Positions 34,590 through 47,900 of a stretch of 64,000 nucleotides of DNA are shown one piece after another. The DNA is from Pocillopora verrucosa (Eukaryota; Cnidaria; Anthozoa; Scleractinia; Pocilloporidae): assembly GCF_036669915.1 (NCBI RefSeq), contig NC_089315.1, positions 14,597,990 to 14,661,989 of the forward strand, given 5' to 3'. The translations under genes and the position numbers were made by a program. Under the pieces are notes generated by a model. The model was given only the letters and a program-made list of their open reading frames with translations, searched no databases and had not been told where the DNA came from. Position 1 is the first letter of the stretch. Each line of letters starts with the position of its first letter.

Positions 34590-37283
34590 CAGACAATACG
34601 TCGTAAAAAACTGTTCAGAACACGAATATGAATGTACTTTGGAATTATTACCAAGAAGTGCTCAGCTAGCTTTCGAGCCCGATGTAAAATTTCGGACCAA
34701 AAATTAATTGCCGTATAACCCCAAAAATTTTATCTTTTAATTGCAACGGAAAGAAATTAATCGCTCGACGTAAAATGACTAAAATTTTTAACTGTTAACC
34801 GTAAGAATCAATGCCCTGTAGAGACCCTCAAGTTAATTTTACCTTGTAACTTAAGTAAACATAGTTATTATTTATGACTTAAGAAGAATAATGCAACCTT
34901 ATTGTTAATAGTGACTGTACCATATATTGGGTAAGTACGCAATCTAATCGTGAATAGAGTAATTCATAGTATCCCGCGTGTAACAATTTTATAAGTGCGC
35001 CGCAAAATTTCCAATGTAAGAAAAAAATACAACAAGAAACCCCCCCCCCCCCCCTTTCTTTTGATAACACGAAGGTGATTAATTTGGTTTTGGTTTTGCG
35101 GCACCCAGTTGAAATACGTATTTGTATTATTTATGTAACATTGGTATTGTGATTGACGTCGCAAATCTTATTAAAAATATTGTAAATAGTAAATAGTATG
35201 TAGAATATAAATGAACATATGAAATTAAAAAACATAAATTAAACATAAAACTTTAAGTTGGTTCTTCTTCAAACTTCATCAATTAACATCCTTTACGACA
35301 GCACATTACAACTACCTTTATTAGGAACAAATCAACTTTCAGCTGAATGTCGTTATCAGTTCCAACCCGTTGATATTATTTCAAATATTACTTTGGTTGC
35401 ACTTGCGGTAACTTAAAAACATAATCAATTACGATTACAAATGAAAAGAAATCCACAATGACAAATATTTAAAACCGAGGGAACAAAACCTACAAGACAA
35501 AGGTACGTAGGAAGGTTTTGTGACTTAGACACAATATATGGAAAACGGTGGAAATCAAAAGTAATGTTAATCCTTTACAACTTAAACACGAATGGCAAAA
35601 AATCAACGATGGCTCTCTTTTAATTTTTTTGCTCAGTTACATGCTTGTGTGAAAATTGATTAGCTAAATATAACAATGGCCTTCAAGGTGCGTTTTTTGA
35701 TGCATTTGAATATTTCCTGGCCGTCACTTCCGTTAGGGACCTTAGTAGCTCTCAGCCTCTCTGGTTTGTTTCCCGAGCGCTTTTCGCATTTTTCTCTCTA
35801 AAAATAAAAAAAGAAGAAAAATCCTCCTCGGTTTTAGTCATAAGGGAGCAGATGACACAATTTCAGACCTGGTTGACGAGGAACTAAGGGAGCACTTACA
35901 AGAACAAGAACTGGGTATGAGTTTTTCAGGCTCCTCACGCCTTCCTCGGCCAATATGGCGGCTAAAATTTATGTCTTTTGTAAAGTAGGACGGCCGTGTC
36001 CAAGATCAGATTTTCCAATGACCCAGCTCAACTTGCCTTGTTCCCTTTTTCCCAGGCTCTCCCTATGAAGCTCAAAAGAGAATGGGTGGCAGCCATCTCG
36101 AAACCTATTGGGAAGGGGGTTTGTGGGGAATGGCGCCCAGAGATCATCCAAGTATTATACTCACATAATTGCTCGTTTCTAGGAGAACTTATAGTAACTA
36201 GCATCCACGTGAATCCTGCTCAAAATTTTGAAGCCAAAAAAATGCAACATTGTAGACCAGCAGGAAATTATTGCAGCCATTGAAACTTCAAATACAAAGA
36301 CGAGCACTGTATAATATAATTTAAAGAAAAACACAATGCAGAAAGAACTTGACCAGTTTCCAGCCGACTAATCAGTCAGCGTTCGGCCAATAACGCTTAT
36401 GTCGTGTGCTGTGCGTTAAGAATATCCGGTACGCTATTCATTAACTAAGTATGAAAATTCCAAAAGTAACTTTGATTATCTGAAAATTGAACTATGATAG
36501 TAATGTGCACAAACAGGAAGCGCAAACCGTGTGAGTGAACATCGATCGCTTTGAAAGAAGAGACGAACACAAACAGGTCTTATGACGCTTTGTTTTCCTT
36601 AAATAGTTCAGTCATATTACACAATATAAATTCTACTTAATATATACATGTTTCGCTCAGTTCATTTACCCCCCACTTTTTCGTTTCCTCCAACAAAATT
36701 TAAGGCTGGGTTTTGAGCTTTTCTTTAAAGGTTAAGTTAAGGGAAAATACAGTGGCGCAATATAACTCTGGAGGGGGGCATGCAACTATCCAAGATTTCA
36801 CCTAAGGCAGAAATGTTTTTCATCCTCTCTTTTTCCGCCGCCTTCGATTGCCTCGTGCAACGAAATCAATGAGAAAGGGTCACAACTTGTGTCATGTGGT
36901 TCAGAGATCTTGTTTTGGTGATTAACATCATGATATTCGTGCAAGCTTAGCTTAAACGTTTCCGTGACTAATAACTGAATGATACTCGCTACTTCAGTCC
37001 TGAACTTTGGCGTTTTATCAACAGTAGCGAGTGACTACCGAGCAACCTTAAGGCTATCAAATCATAAATACAAGGACGCAATCTATCAAACAGTCTACTG
37101 AACTGGGTAAAAGGGCTGTCATCTGTGTAATATCAATAATAATACGAGTGGTCAAAGCTATTTAACATGTACGTAGATATTGATCAGTGTTTAAGGTGTT
37201 CCTTCCTCGAGGAAGCCGGGATCTCCTTCTGTGATAAACAGTTCGTCGTAAACAAGATGGTGGTGTTCAAAATCCTATCACTT
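34590..37283. other. Intergenic region between gene D and unit C'
   Basis: From about 34710 it matches the block at 10730-11560, including an expanded poly-C run at 35041-35054. From about 35750 to 37020 it carries the common intergenic block. No gene is seen. Confidence 0.55.
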
Positions 37284-37814
37284 TTAGGGCTCGACTATTA
37301 CCACACTAGTAACGTTTCCTTTGAACTGTAACCACCAGAGAACAAGGCCTGCTTTTGCGATGTCACAGTTTGCCGTCTGAGCTGCAATTTCATCCCCCGA
37401 AAGGACCCTGCTCCAAAGATTGACTTCAGTTACCTCACCCGGCCCAAAGCTATCTTTGATTTCAAAGCCCCCTCCGACTTTATCTTGGTCTTGTCCAATG
37501 ACAACTGTTCCGCCAGCTGGTATCTGATGATTTTTTTTGAAGTCAGTTCCATTGCTTTTAAGTTGTCCATCCAGATAAAGCTGCCAGTCACCTTTGGTGT
37601 TTTTCCAGGCAACACAAACGTGATGCCACATGGTATCATTAATTTTGACTCCGCTGTCTATATCACTTAGAAAATGAACATAACAATTAAAACTATGTTA
37701 GAAACTCGTTTCTTGACTGATTGCGGTGATATTCAATGTGGCATCAAGATTGGTTGTTCACCTTTATTTGTACTGTTTCGGCCTTCTGGGCCTCATCACT
37801 GCTATGAACTATAC

Positions 37815-37867
<53 letters not shown>

Positions 37868-40800
37868 CATAGTGCTACATATAGAATTGGAATGCGTGTT
37901 GACAACGTTGTGTGAGCTGCTGGAATGGGAGATATATTTTAAGAGCGTCACTTATTTATTTTATTCGAAAAGAGAAAGACTCCGTTTTTTCGGGAATTCA
38001 TTGTGCATTTTTTCTTGCTCACGGAAATTCTCGAACTCCATGCACTCAATTTTCAACACGCCATAGCACTTAATTTTGTCACAATGATTAAACCACTAGA
38101 CTCGTTTAATTATTTATTTTTAAGTCGCTTGGGAACAAAAACAAGAGAACGTGGTTGTTAACAATGCCAAATACCATCGTAAGCCTCGATAATACTCCGC
38201 TGGGAGCACTTTAACCTATTGCGGGAACTGGCATATTATTTTTTTGAGGTGAGCCAAGGTAAGTGTGAATCTCGCGTGAAGCTCAAAAAATTCATCTTCA
38301 TGTCCCTTTCTCGCGCGTAATTCGCCATTCATTCCGGTATATTTTACTTCTCTTCTATCTTGTTCTATTGCGTTATTGTGTTGTGTTCTTGGGTGAAAGA
38401 GTTTATTCTCGCAGTGCTTCACTCCACCCAGGAGTATTACGGCACATTGTCGGGGAAACCGAATAAAATGCTGAGATTGCAATAGATTAACATCCCATAC
38501 AGTGGGGAGTATTGACACTCCTACGAGTCGCTTTATTCTAAGAAAACCGGTATACGGTTTGGCTGGATGGGCCACTTGACTCGAGTACAGACTATTTCTA
38601 TTGTGTTTGTCATATCACTTACTCGTTTCCTAAGGTGTCTATAGAAATCCTAATTCCTGGGGAAAGCAGACAAACGTAGAAGGCATTCCCAAAAAGTGCT
38701 CCAGTAGTCGCATAACTGTAAAGGCACTGTTCATTACTCAAATTTGTATCCTTCATTTTGGCAAAAAGGCACATAGTAAATTCTGAGAGATTAGACGAGG
38801 TGGCGTTTGTTATGCTGGCGTAACTCTTGTTGGTAGGCTGTCCAAAGACCATACGGTAAGCTGTAGGAAACAAGTTAACTCCAGTTTCATTGAAATAGCA
38901 AAGCAACTCTTAAATTGGATGCATCTTACGACGAAATTTCCGGATTAATCTTGTTTCAGGGATGACTTTCTATTTCATGTCTGCTACCGGATCACGTACG
39001 TAATTAATAAACATTAAGTGCAAAGGGTTCTGTCTAAAAGAAAAACTCTTTACGAAATAAATAGGCCAGAGATTTCCGAATGAGAGGATTATTTAGCCTG
39101 GAGGGGACATACAAAAATAATCCTTACGGTTGTTGCAACAGATACATAGAGTTAAGATTGTCTTTGTTTTCGAAAAATCTTGCCTTGGCTTCCGCATGGA
39201 TACCACACACGCCAGAGAGAAAGATACAAATATATACCTTGAGCGCTCTGAGATGTCAAAGGTAGCTTGTAGTGTTCACCTATAGATGGGTGAGCTTGTT
39301 TGAAATTATTCTGACTTCTTAAGCGAAAAAACGACGTATAAACTTTTCACTACTATTTAAAATCCAACAGTCACTTTCTACTTCTTTTACCCTTTAACCC
39401 CTAAGAGTGACTAGCATCTAATTACTCCCAACAATGTCAACGCTGAATCAAACATTAAGGTCAGGAGAATAAAGGAAATGATCACCAATCAAAGAGGCTT
39501 TTGATCGGTATAAAGAACAGTATGGAGAATATACATACTGATGTTATGGTGTAAAGAGTTAAAAGGCGATAGATTGGATCAATATAAGTATGTGAAAAAC
39601 CGTGCACCTACCCCTCCCCTAACCCAACATTAGCCTTAACTTGTTATCAATTGACGATTGTTGGGTTAGGGGAGGGGTAGGAGCGCAGTTTAGATACTGA
39701 TATTGATCCAATAAGTTTACAGCGTCCTGTCGCTAACGATTATCAGTTGTAGAAAGTTTTTATGAGAAACCGTAATCAAAATAAAACATTGGCGTGGTCT
39801 TTCTTCAAGAATGTTAATTAATGTCTCATCTAAAACTCTCTAAAATGTTGAATGGTCATCCCCATCTCCACAAGAACTTCTCTTTGGAAAATGAAGCTTG
39901 TGCTTTCAGAATACGTCATCAAAATACGATACACTTCTCTACAAACCTGATGAACAAGACAGGCCTTCAATCTTTTCACACTGCGTCCCGTGAAATCCTG
40001 GTGCACAGCTACAGTTATATCCATTGAGTTCGTCTGTGCAAGTTCCATTGTTTTTGCAGGGATGGCTGTCACAGGTAACTTTTTGCGAATACAAGACAAC
40101 ATTTCAAAAGAGTTGTTGTCAATAAAAAGAAGTTACATCATAGAGCGACTGACCTACCGATCTTCAAACCACATATAATTAAGTTGGTCTGGCTCATAAA
40201 GCTTTTGAATCGAAGTAAATCTCCTTAAGCATGTGCGTTACACAAGCAAAACAATGTCAAATTTTTTAAGGAAAAGATCTCATCAAAATAGCGTTCGAAC
40301 GAAGTTTGTTTGCTTGTTTGCAGAAAACCGTCTCGCTACATTCTTTCAATTGTCGCACATAAACGCAACAGGAAAACTGCTCTGAAGCTTTTCTCGACAG
40401 GCAATTCATTACAACTTCATTCTAATTTACAAATTTGTTTCTTACACAGATCAGCACAAGTTTCTCCGGTCCAAGGGGGCTTGCATTCGCATGAATAAGT
40501 TTGCTTTTTCTCGTCATAAAAACACACACCACCATTTAAACAGGTGCTGGCTGCTAGTCGGCAATCCTAAATAGAAAGAGTAGCCGATGGAATAATGAGA
40601 AGAATATAAATAAATACACATGAATATGCTTCAAAATTGTTTCACTTTCCTTCTGATGGATAAAAACAATTGGCTGGAAAATAGTCACGCTCTCAACTAC
40701 GGTTTTTTTGTTATCTCCTAGATCCAGCTCCAACAACCGGGTGGGTATCAAGCCTACCCTATCGCCAAATTTAACGAAACAATTTATCTGTCCTTGCCAA

Positions 40801-42380
40801 TTCTTCAACAAACTTCTAAAAAAAATTTACAAGGTGGTAATGCGTTTATAGGCAAAAACAACGGAAAAAAAACACTGGCTGCCTAAAAGTTTTGCTTTTA
40901 ACTACGCATTTAGTCAACATATACAAGTACATGTATTGACTTCTGCCAAACGAAGTCAAGGCATGTCATTTTATTAATGGTCTAGCTTCTATAAACTTCA
41001 GTTAAAAACTACTACATATTCAAACACAATAACATGCGATTCACTGCAACCCCAAGCTTTTACTTACGGTGGAGTTATTGCACTTTTTTGTGATGCAAAT
41101 GAGAAACAAACAAGAGCCCACCAGCCGTTTGGGGACGGCATATAATTTCAAATATCTCGATCAAAACATGGTGTTTCTAAATTACTACATTTGCTGGAAA
41201 AGGATTTCATTTAAAAGGGAATAAAAGAAAGTGTATGTGCCATTTCCAAAACTTGCTTCTGCTGGCAAGCATCAGTTCTAGTTTTTTTGTTCTTTACAAA
41301 AATTTGCATAATTAGTGAATGGTTTCTTTAAGGTGCATAACATTTGCAGTTGATTTTACCTATCACCAAACGCCCGATGGAATATTTTTCTTCATCTCTT
41401 CTTGTTATTATTGTCCTTAGTTAGTTAAAGGAGAAGTATTTTTCCGTTTTCATGAAAAAGAACTTCTAACTTTCATGCTAAACCGGTAATCGATGAATGC
41501 TATCACCAAAGGTCTCAAACGTCGGCGGGGAAACAAAATATTTGTTTGGTGCAACCAGCTTGTTTTTGCGGCTCACGAACTGCATGAGGTGGGTGGATCT
41601 TTTCACAGAAAAGGGGGTTAACGAACAACTAAAACAAAGGGTTGAAAATTATTCCGGGTATAGAAATAACAACGGTTATTCTTACTAGTTCTCTTTGGTC
41701 GTTATGCAGGTTGTGTGTCTGGTACTACAGCTCGGCGTAAAAATTCAGTTTTCAATCATCTTTGGATTTTAGTTTTTTTATTCATAATTTTATTGAATTC
41801 TGGAGCTCTCCGAAAAAAAAGATCGCACTGAAGACCTCTGCCTAATTAAGGGTTTATTTTCCTGAAGTAAGGGAAGAGTTAAACTGTAAAAATGAAAACT
41901 TGCTTAATTACAAGACTTTTCAAAATAAACGAATTGGTGACTAACCTGCAGATGATTAAACTCGGTATCACTGAATACATTGAAAACGATCAAAACATTG
42001 CAATTATTTACCTTAATAAGTGTTGAGAAAATGACTTCCGCCTCGAACTGTAAATGTGCGTTTTCTTTGATAACGTCGTGCTTGTTTAGTTCACAAGTTC
42101 CTTTGCCATCAGACTTGGAAGTTTGAGGAGTAAGTTTGAAGTTTGTTGAAGTACACCAGGCGTTTTTCAAACAAGACTGACTACACCAAATTTGACTGGT
42201 CGACTTAAACCGTTTCACGACAAAACCTTTAAGCCGCTTATTTGTCAACGTTGTGAAATATGTTGATCGAGAAAGGGCAGACGATTCTACTCCTGCGTGG
42301 AAAACTGCGCAGAGTAATATAACTCCTCGAAAGAAGACAAAGAGGGAAGTGTTTTCAAGTCCCATCGCGAAAATTGTCAT
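37284..42380 (-). CDS. Gene D: secreted PAN-EGF-EGF-pentraxin protein, intact mosaic
   Basis: Exons: PAN 42380-42012, EGF1 40566-40446, EGF2 40078-39947, pentraxin-1 38860-38623, pentraxin-2 37665-37284, about 413 residues with all phases matching. The signal peptide and PAN domain are identical to gene B. The EGF1 codon after SC is GAA (CEC), as in C, E and F, not CAA (CQC) as in A and B, and both pentraxin exons differ from B at many sites. The gene therefore looks recombinant, with the switch in intron 1. The pentraxin signature reads HHVCVAW, with Ala at the usual Ser/Thr position. QDQDKVGG is kept, as is [13 protein letters not shown]. The C-terminus reads [17 protein letters not shown], unlike the other copies. 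A secreted calcium-dependent ligand-binding role is inferred. Confidence 0.85.
37810..37870. repeat. AT microsatellite, intron 4 of gene D
   Basis: About 50 bases of alternating AT within a TA/CATA context, equivalent to the runs in A, B and F. Confidence 0.9.
38365..38595 (+). repeat. Decayed SINE relic in intron 4 of gene D
   Basis: Same ancestral relic, orientation and position as in the other units. Confidence 0.65.
39609..39679. repeat. Conserved intronic hairpin, gene D copy
   Basis: Perfect 20-bp arms at 39609-39628 and 39660-39679, A-T form. Confidence 0.85.
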
Positions 42381-42458
42381 TACAGAATAAGTCTGTTTAC
42401 TGTCTTCCCCGATGTCTTTAAAGATGTACCCCACGCAATCCGAATCTTGATTGGTCAA

Positions 42459-44982
42459 CTTCAGCGTAATTTAGGCAATAAAACTCGGATGCCTAACAGA
42501 AAAGATTATACATGATAACCAGCTGAATGACAGGCCGCATAACAGAAAGTCAAAATGGACAAAACTTTGCATTTGAAATTTGCATTCGTGCTATAACTTT
42601 GCGCTCGTGTTACATGAAAAATACACTCGTTTTCGACCAATCGGACGCACGTGACTTTTTGATGTATATTAATACATATTAAATTCAAAACGAAATGATT
42701 CAGTCGCGTGAATCACTAGAATTGTAAAGTCAAGTCTGGAAGCCTAAACAACACCAAATCATTTAAAGCTCTGACAAATTTTTCTTGGAACTATTTTCAA
42801 ATTATCGACTGACATTACAAATCGGCTTCATGAAAACCTGAAGATTAATATGATCATCCAATTATTCAAATTATTTACCTAGCGAGATCAAAATTAGAGA
42901 AGGGACTTGCTTAAAGTGAGCTCGTATTCCATAGGCCACACCTCCCATGACAAATGCACCACTTTAACCGACACTGAAATTGGTAATTTTAAGGAATACA
43001 CCACACTTCGTGACAAGCAAACAAAAAGAAAACAGAATTTCTGACAATATGCCATCTTCTAAACGGAAACTAGACACGTGAATTCATCATCATGCGGTAA
43101 AATGGTAAAGTATTGGATAATTGATCATGAATATTTCTCGTTGAATACACAGCTCCCTCAAAATTTTAGTGCAAATAATGTAAAAAAATTGCTATCCAAA
43201 GGTAGGGGGTCTCAACTGTCAGTGAAAGAATAGAACTTGGCCGGGGGCGATAAAGACGCTTTTAAACTTGAGAAAATTAAAAGGTGGCGGCATCGAGGAT
43301 CTGTCAATGGCAAACAGAAGCATATAACTTAAGTTATATGCTAAGTTATATGCCTGCGTGAAAAATGATTACATTGTTAAAACAACAGCGCTAAAGAAGC
43401 CTTTTTTGATGCATTTGAATGTTTCCAGGCCATCATTTTCGTTAGGGACCTTAGTAGCTCTCGGCCTCTCTAATTTGTTTCCCAAGCGCTTTTCGCATTT
43501 TTCTCTCTAAAAATAAGAAAAAAAGAAAATCCTCCTGGATTTTAGTCACAAGGGAGGAGATGATACATTTTTTAGACCTGGTCGACAAGGAAGTAAGGGA
43601 GCACTTACAAGAACGAGAACTGGGTATGAGTTTTTCATGCTCCTCACGCCTTCCTCGGCCAATATGGCGGCTAAAATTTATGTCTTTTGTAAAGTAGGAC
43701 GGCCATGTCTAATGACTTAGGTCAACTCGTCTTGTTCCCTTTTTCCCAGGTTCTCCCTATGAAGCTTAAAAGAGAGTGGACGGTAGCCATCTCGAAACCT
43801 ACTGAGAAGGGGTTTGTGGGGAATGGTGCCCAAGGATCATCCAAGCATTTTACACACATAACTGCTCGTTTCCAGGAGAACTTATAGTAACTAGCATCCA
43901 CGTCACGTTCTTGATCAAAATTTTGAAGCCAAAAAAATACAACATTGTAGATCGGCAGGAAATTATTGCAACCACTGAAACTTCAAATACAAAGAAGAGC
44001 TCTGTAAAATTATAATTTAAAGACAAAACGCAAAGCAGAAAGAATTCGACCAATTTCCAGCCAACTAATTAGTCAGAGTTCGGCTAATAACGCTTATATC
44101 GTGTTCTGTGCGTTAAAAATATCCGGTACGCTATCCGTTAATGAAGTGTAAATATTCCAAAAGTAACTTTGATTATCTGAACATCGAACTATTATAGTAG
44201 TGTGTACAAACAGGAAGCACAAGCCGTAAGAGTGAACATCGATCGCTTTGAAGGAAGAGACGAACACGAACAGGTCTTATGACGCTTTGTTTTCATTAAA
44301 TAGTTCAGTCATATTACACAATATAAATTCTACTTTATATTTACATATTTCGCTCAGTTCATTTACCCTCCACTTTTTCGTTTCCTCCAACAAAATTTAA
44401 GGCTAGGTTTTGAGCTTCTCTTTAAAGGTTAAGTTAAGGGAAAATACTCTGGCGCAATATGACTCTGGAGGGGGGAATGCGACTATCCAAGATTTCACCC
44501 AAAGCAGCAATTTTTTTATCCTCTCTTTTTCCTCCGCCTTCGATTGCCTCGTGCAACAAAATCAACGAGAAAGGGACACAACTTGTGTCCTGTGGTTCAG
44601 AGATCTTGTTTTGGTGATTAAGATCATGATGTTCGTGAAAACTTAGCTTAGACGTTTTGTGACTAATAACTGAATGATACTCGCTACTTCGGTCCTGAAC
44701 TTTGGCGGTTTATCACAGTAACGAGCGACTACACAGCAACCTTAAGGTTATTAAATCATAAACAGAAGAGCACAATCTATCAAACACTCTACTGAACAGG
44801 GTAAAAGGGCTGTCATCTGTGTAATAACAATTGTTGGACTCCATAATACGAGTGGCCAAAGCTATTTAGCATGTATGTGGATACTGATCAGTGTTTAGGT
44901 GTTCCTTGATCGAGGAAGGATCTCCTTCTGTGATAAACATTTCGTCGTAAACAAGATGGGGGTGATGAAAATCCTATCACTT
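42459..44982. other. Intergenic region between genes E and D
   Basis: Near-identical to 22443-24958, with the palindrome at 43320-43341 and the common intergenic block. The recurrent open block (about 42870-43060) has an in-frame stop at 42964-42966. No gene is supported. Confidence 0.55.
43320..43341. repeat. Perfect 22-bp palindrome, duplicated copy
   Basis: Identical to 23314-23335, so the inverted duplication predates the 20-kb duplication. Confidence 0.85.
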
Positions 44983-47900
44983 TTAAGGCTCGACTATTTT
45001 CACACCAGTAACGTTTCCTTTAAATTGTCCCCACCAGAGAACAAGGCCTGCTTGTGCGATGTCACAGTTTGCCTTCTGAGTTGCAATTTCATCCCCTGAA
45101 AGGACTCTGCTCCAAAGATTGACTTCTGTTACCTCACCCGGCCCAAAGCTATCTTCGATACCAAAGCCCCCTCCTACTTTATCTTGGTCTTGTCCAATGA
45201 CAACTGTTCCGCCGGCTGGTATCTGATGATCTTTTTTCAAGTCTGTTCCAGAGATTTGAAGTTGTCCATCCAGATAAAGCTGCCAGTAGCCTTTGGTGTT
45301 TTTCCAGGTAACGCAAATGTGATGCCACGTGGTATCATTAATTTTGACTCTGGCGTCTGTATCACTTAGAAAATGAACATAAACAATTAAAACTATGTTA
45401 GAAACTCGTTTCTTGACTGATTGCGGTCCAATTCAATGTGGCATCAGGATTGGTTGTTCACCCTTATTTGAACTGTTTCGACTTTCTGGGCCTCATCAGT
45501 GCAATGCTAATGTTAGGAAGGAGGTGTAAGCATTTAGCTACCCCGAATGATACCACAATTGTGGTATCATCCAACCCATGTCAGAAGACTTGTGAGAATG
45601 CACAATGGCGAGACATGACTCCTCCTAAATAGAGTGCTCAATTTGGACATAAAATAAATAAATGACACTCTTGATATATCTCCCATTCCAGCAGCTCACA
45701 CGACGTTGTAAACATGCATTCCAATTCTATATGTAGCACTATATGCATGTTTACAACGTCGTGTGAGCTGCTGGAATGGGAGATATATTACGAGTATCAT
45801 TTATTTATTTTATTCGAAAAGAGAAAGACTCCGTTTTTGCGGGAATTCACTGTGCAATTTTTCTTGCTCACGGAAATTCTCAAACTCCATACACTCAACT
45901 TTCAACACGCCATAGCACTTAATTTTGTCATTAACAATGATTTAACCACTAGACTCGTTTAATTATTTATTTTTAAGTCGCTTGGGAACAAAAACAAGTT
46001 AACTTTGTTGCTAACCACGCCAAAACCATCAGAAGCCTCGCTAATACTCCGCTGGGAGCACTTCAGCCCATTGCGGGAACAGGCATATTATTTTTTTAAC
46101 GTGAGCCAAAGTAAGTGTGAATCTCGCGTGAAGGAAGGAGCTCAAAGAATTCATCTTCACTTCCCTATCTCGCGCGTAATTCGCCGTTCATTCCAGTATA
46201 TTTTTAATTCTCCTCTATCTTGTTCTAGTGCGTTATTGTGTTGTGTTCTTGGGCGACAGACTTTATTCTTATAGTGCTTCACTCCACCCAGGAGTATTAC
46301 GGCACACTGTCGGGGAAACCGAATGAAATGCTGAAATTGCAACAGATAAACATCCCATCCAAGGGGAAGTATTAATACTCCTACTGGTCGCTTTATTTAA
46401 AAAAAATCGGTATACGGTTTGGTTGGATGGGCCATTTGACTCGAGTACATACTATTTCTATCGTGTTTGTCACATCACTTACTCATTTTCCGAGGCGTCT
46501 ATAGAGATCCTAATTCCTGGGAAAAACAGACAAACGTAGAAGGCATTCCCATAACGTGCTCCAATAGTCGCATAACTGTAGAGGCACTGGCTACCAATCA
46601 AATTTGTATCCTTCATTTTGACAAAAAGGCACATAGTAAATTCCGAGAGACTAGACGAGGTGGCGTTTGTTATGCTGGCGTAACTCTTTATGCTAGGCTG
46701 TCCAAAGACCATTCGGTAAGCTGTAGGAAACAACAAAACACAATCTTCTTTACTCCAGTTTCACTGAAATGACAAAGCGACTCTTAAATTGGATGAATCT
46801 CACTGCGAAATTTCCGGATTAGTCTTGTTTCAGAAATTATTTTATATCTCATGTCCGCTACCGGATCACGTACGTAACTGATAAACACTAAGTGCAAAGG
46901 GTTCTGTGTAAAAAAACAACTCTTTACGAAATAAATAGGCCAGAGAATTCCGAATGAGAGGATTATTCAGCCAGGAGGGGACATACAAAAGTAATCCTAA
47001 CGGTTATTGCAACAGATCCCCAGAGTAAAGAATGTCTTTGTTTTTTGAAAAATCTTGCTTTGGCTTCCACATGGCTACCACGCACACCAGAGAGAAAGAT
47101 CCAAAAAAAAGTACCTTGAGCGCTCTGAGATGTCAAAGCTAGCTTGTCGTGTTCTCCTAAATAGGTGTCTGAGCTGGTTTGAAATTATTCTAACCGCTTG
47201 AGCGAAAAAAAAAAAACCTATAAAAAGGTATAAACTTTTCACTACTATTTAAAATCCAACAGTTACTTTCTACTTCTTTTGCCCTTTAACCCCTAAGAGT
47301 GACTAGCATATAATTTCTCCCTACAATGTCAGCGCTGAATCAAACATTAAGATCAGGAGAATAAAGGAAATGATCACCAATCAAAGAGGCTTTTGATCAG
47401 TTAACAAATTCTCCTCGTCAGCACCTTAGGAAATGTATAAAGAGCAGTATGGAGCATATGGATACTGATGTTATGTTATGATGTAAAGAGTTAAAAAGCG
47501 ATAGATTGGATTAATATAAGCATGTTAGCCACTGCGCAGTTACCCCTCCCCTGACCCAACATTAACCTTAAGTTGTTATCAATTGACGATTGTTGGGTCA
47601 GGGGAGGGGTAGGAGCGCAATTACTCAGATACTGACATTGATCCAATAAGTTTACAGCGTCCTGTCGCTGACGATTATTAGTTGCGGAAAGTTTTTATGG
47701 GAAACCGTTATCAAAATAAAACATTGGCGTGGTCTGTCTTCAAGAACCTTAATTAATGTCTCATCTAAAACTCTCTAAAATGTTGAATGGTCATCCCCAT
47801 CTCCACGAAAAAGTAAAAAAAAGTAAAGCCTTTATACAGGCCCAAATGGCCCGTGGGGCCGGTGCTTAACTCAGGTTTCCTTAACATGAAGCGGCTAGGA

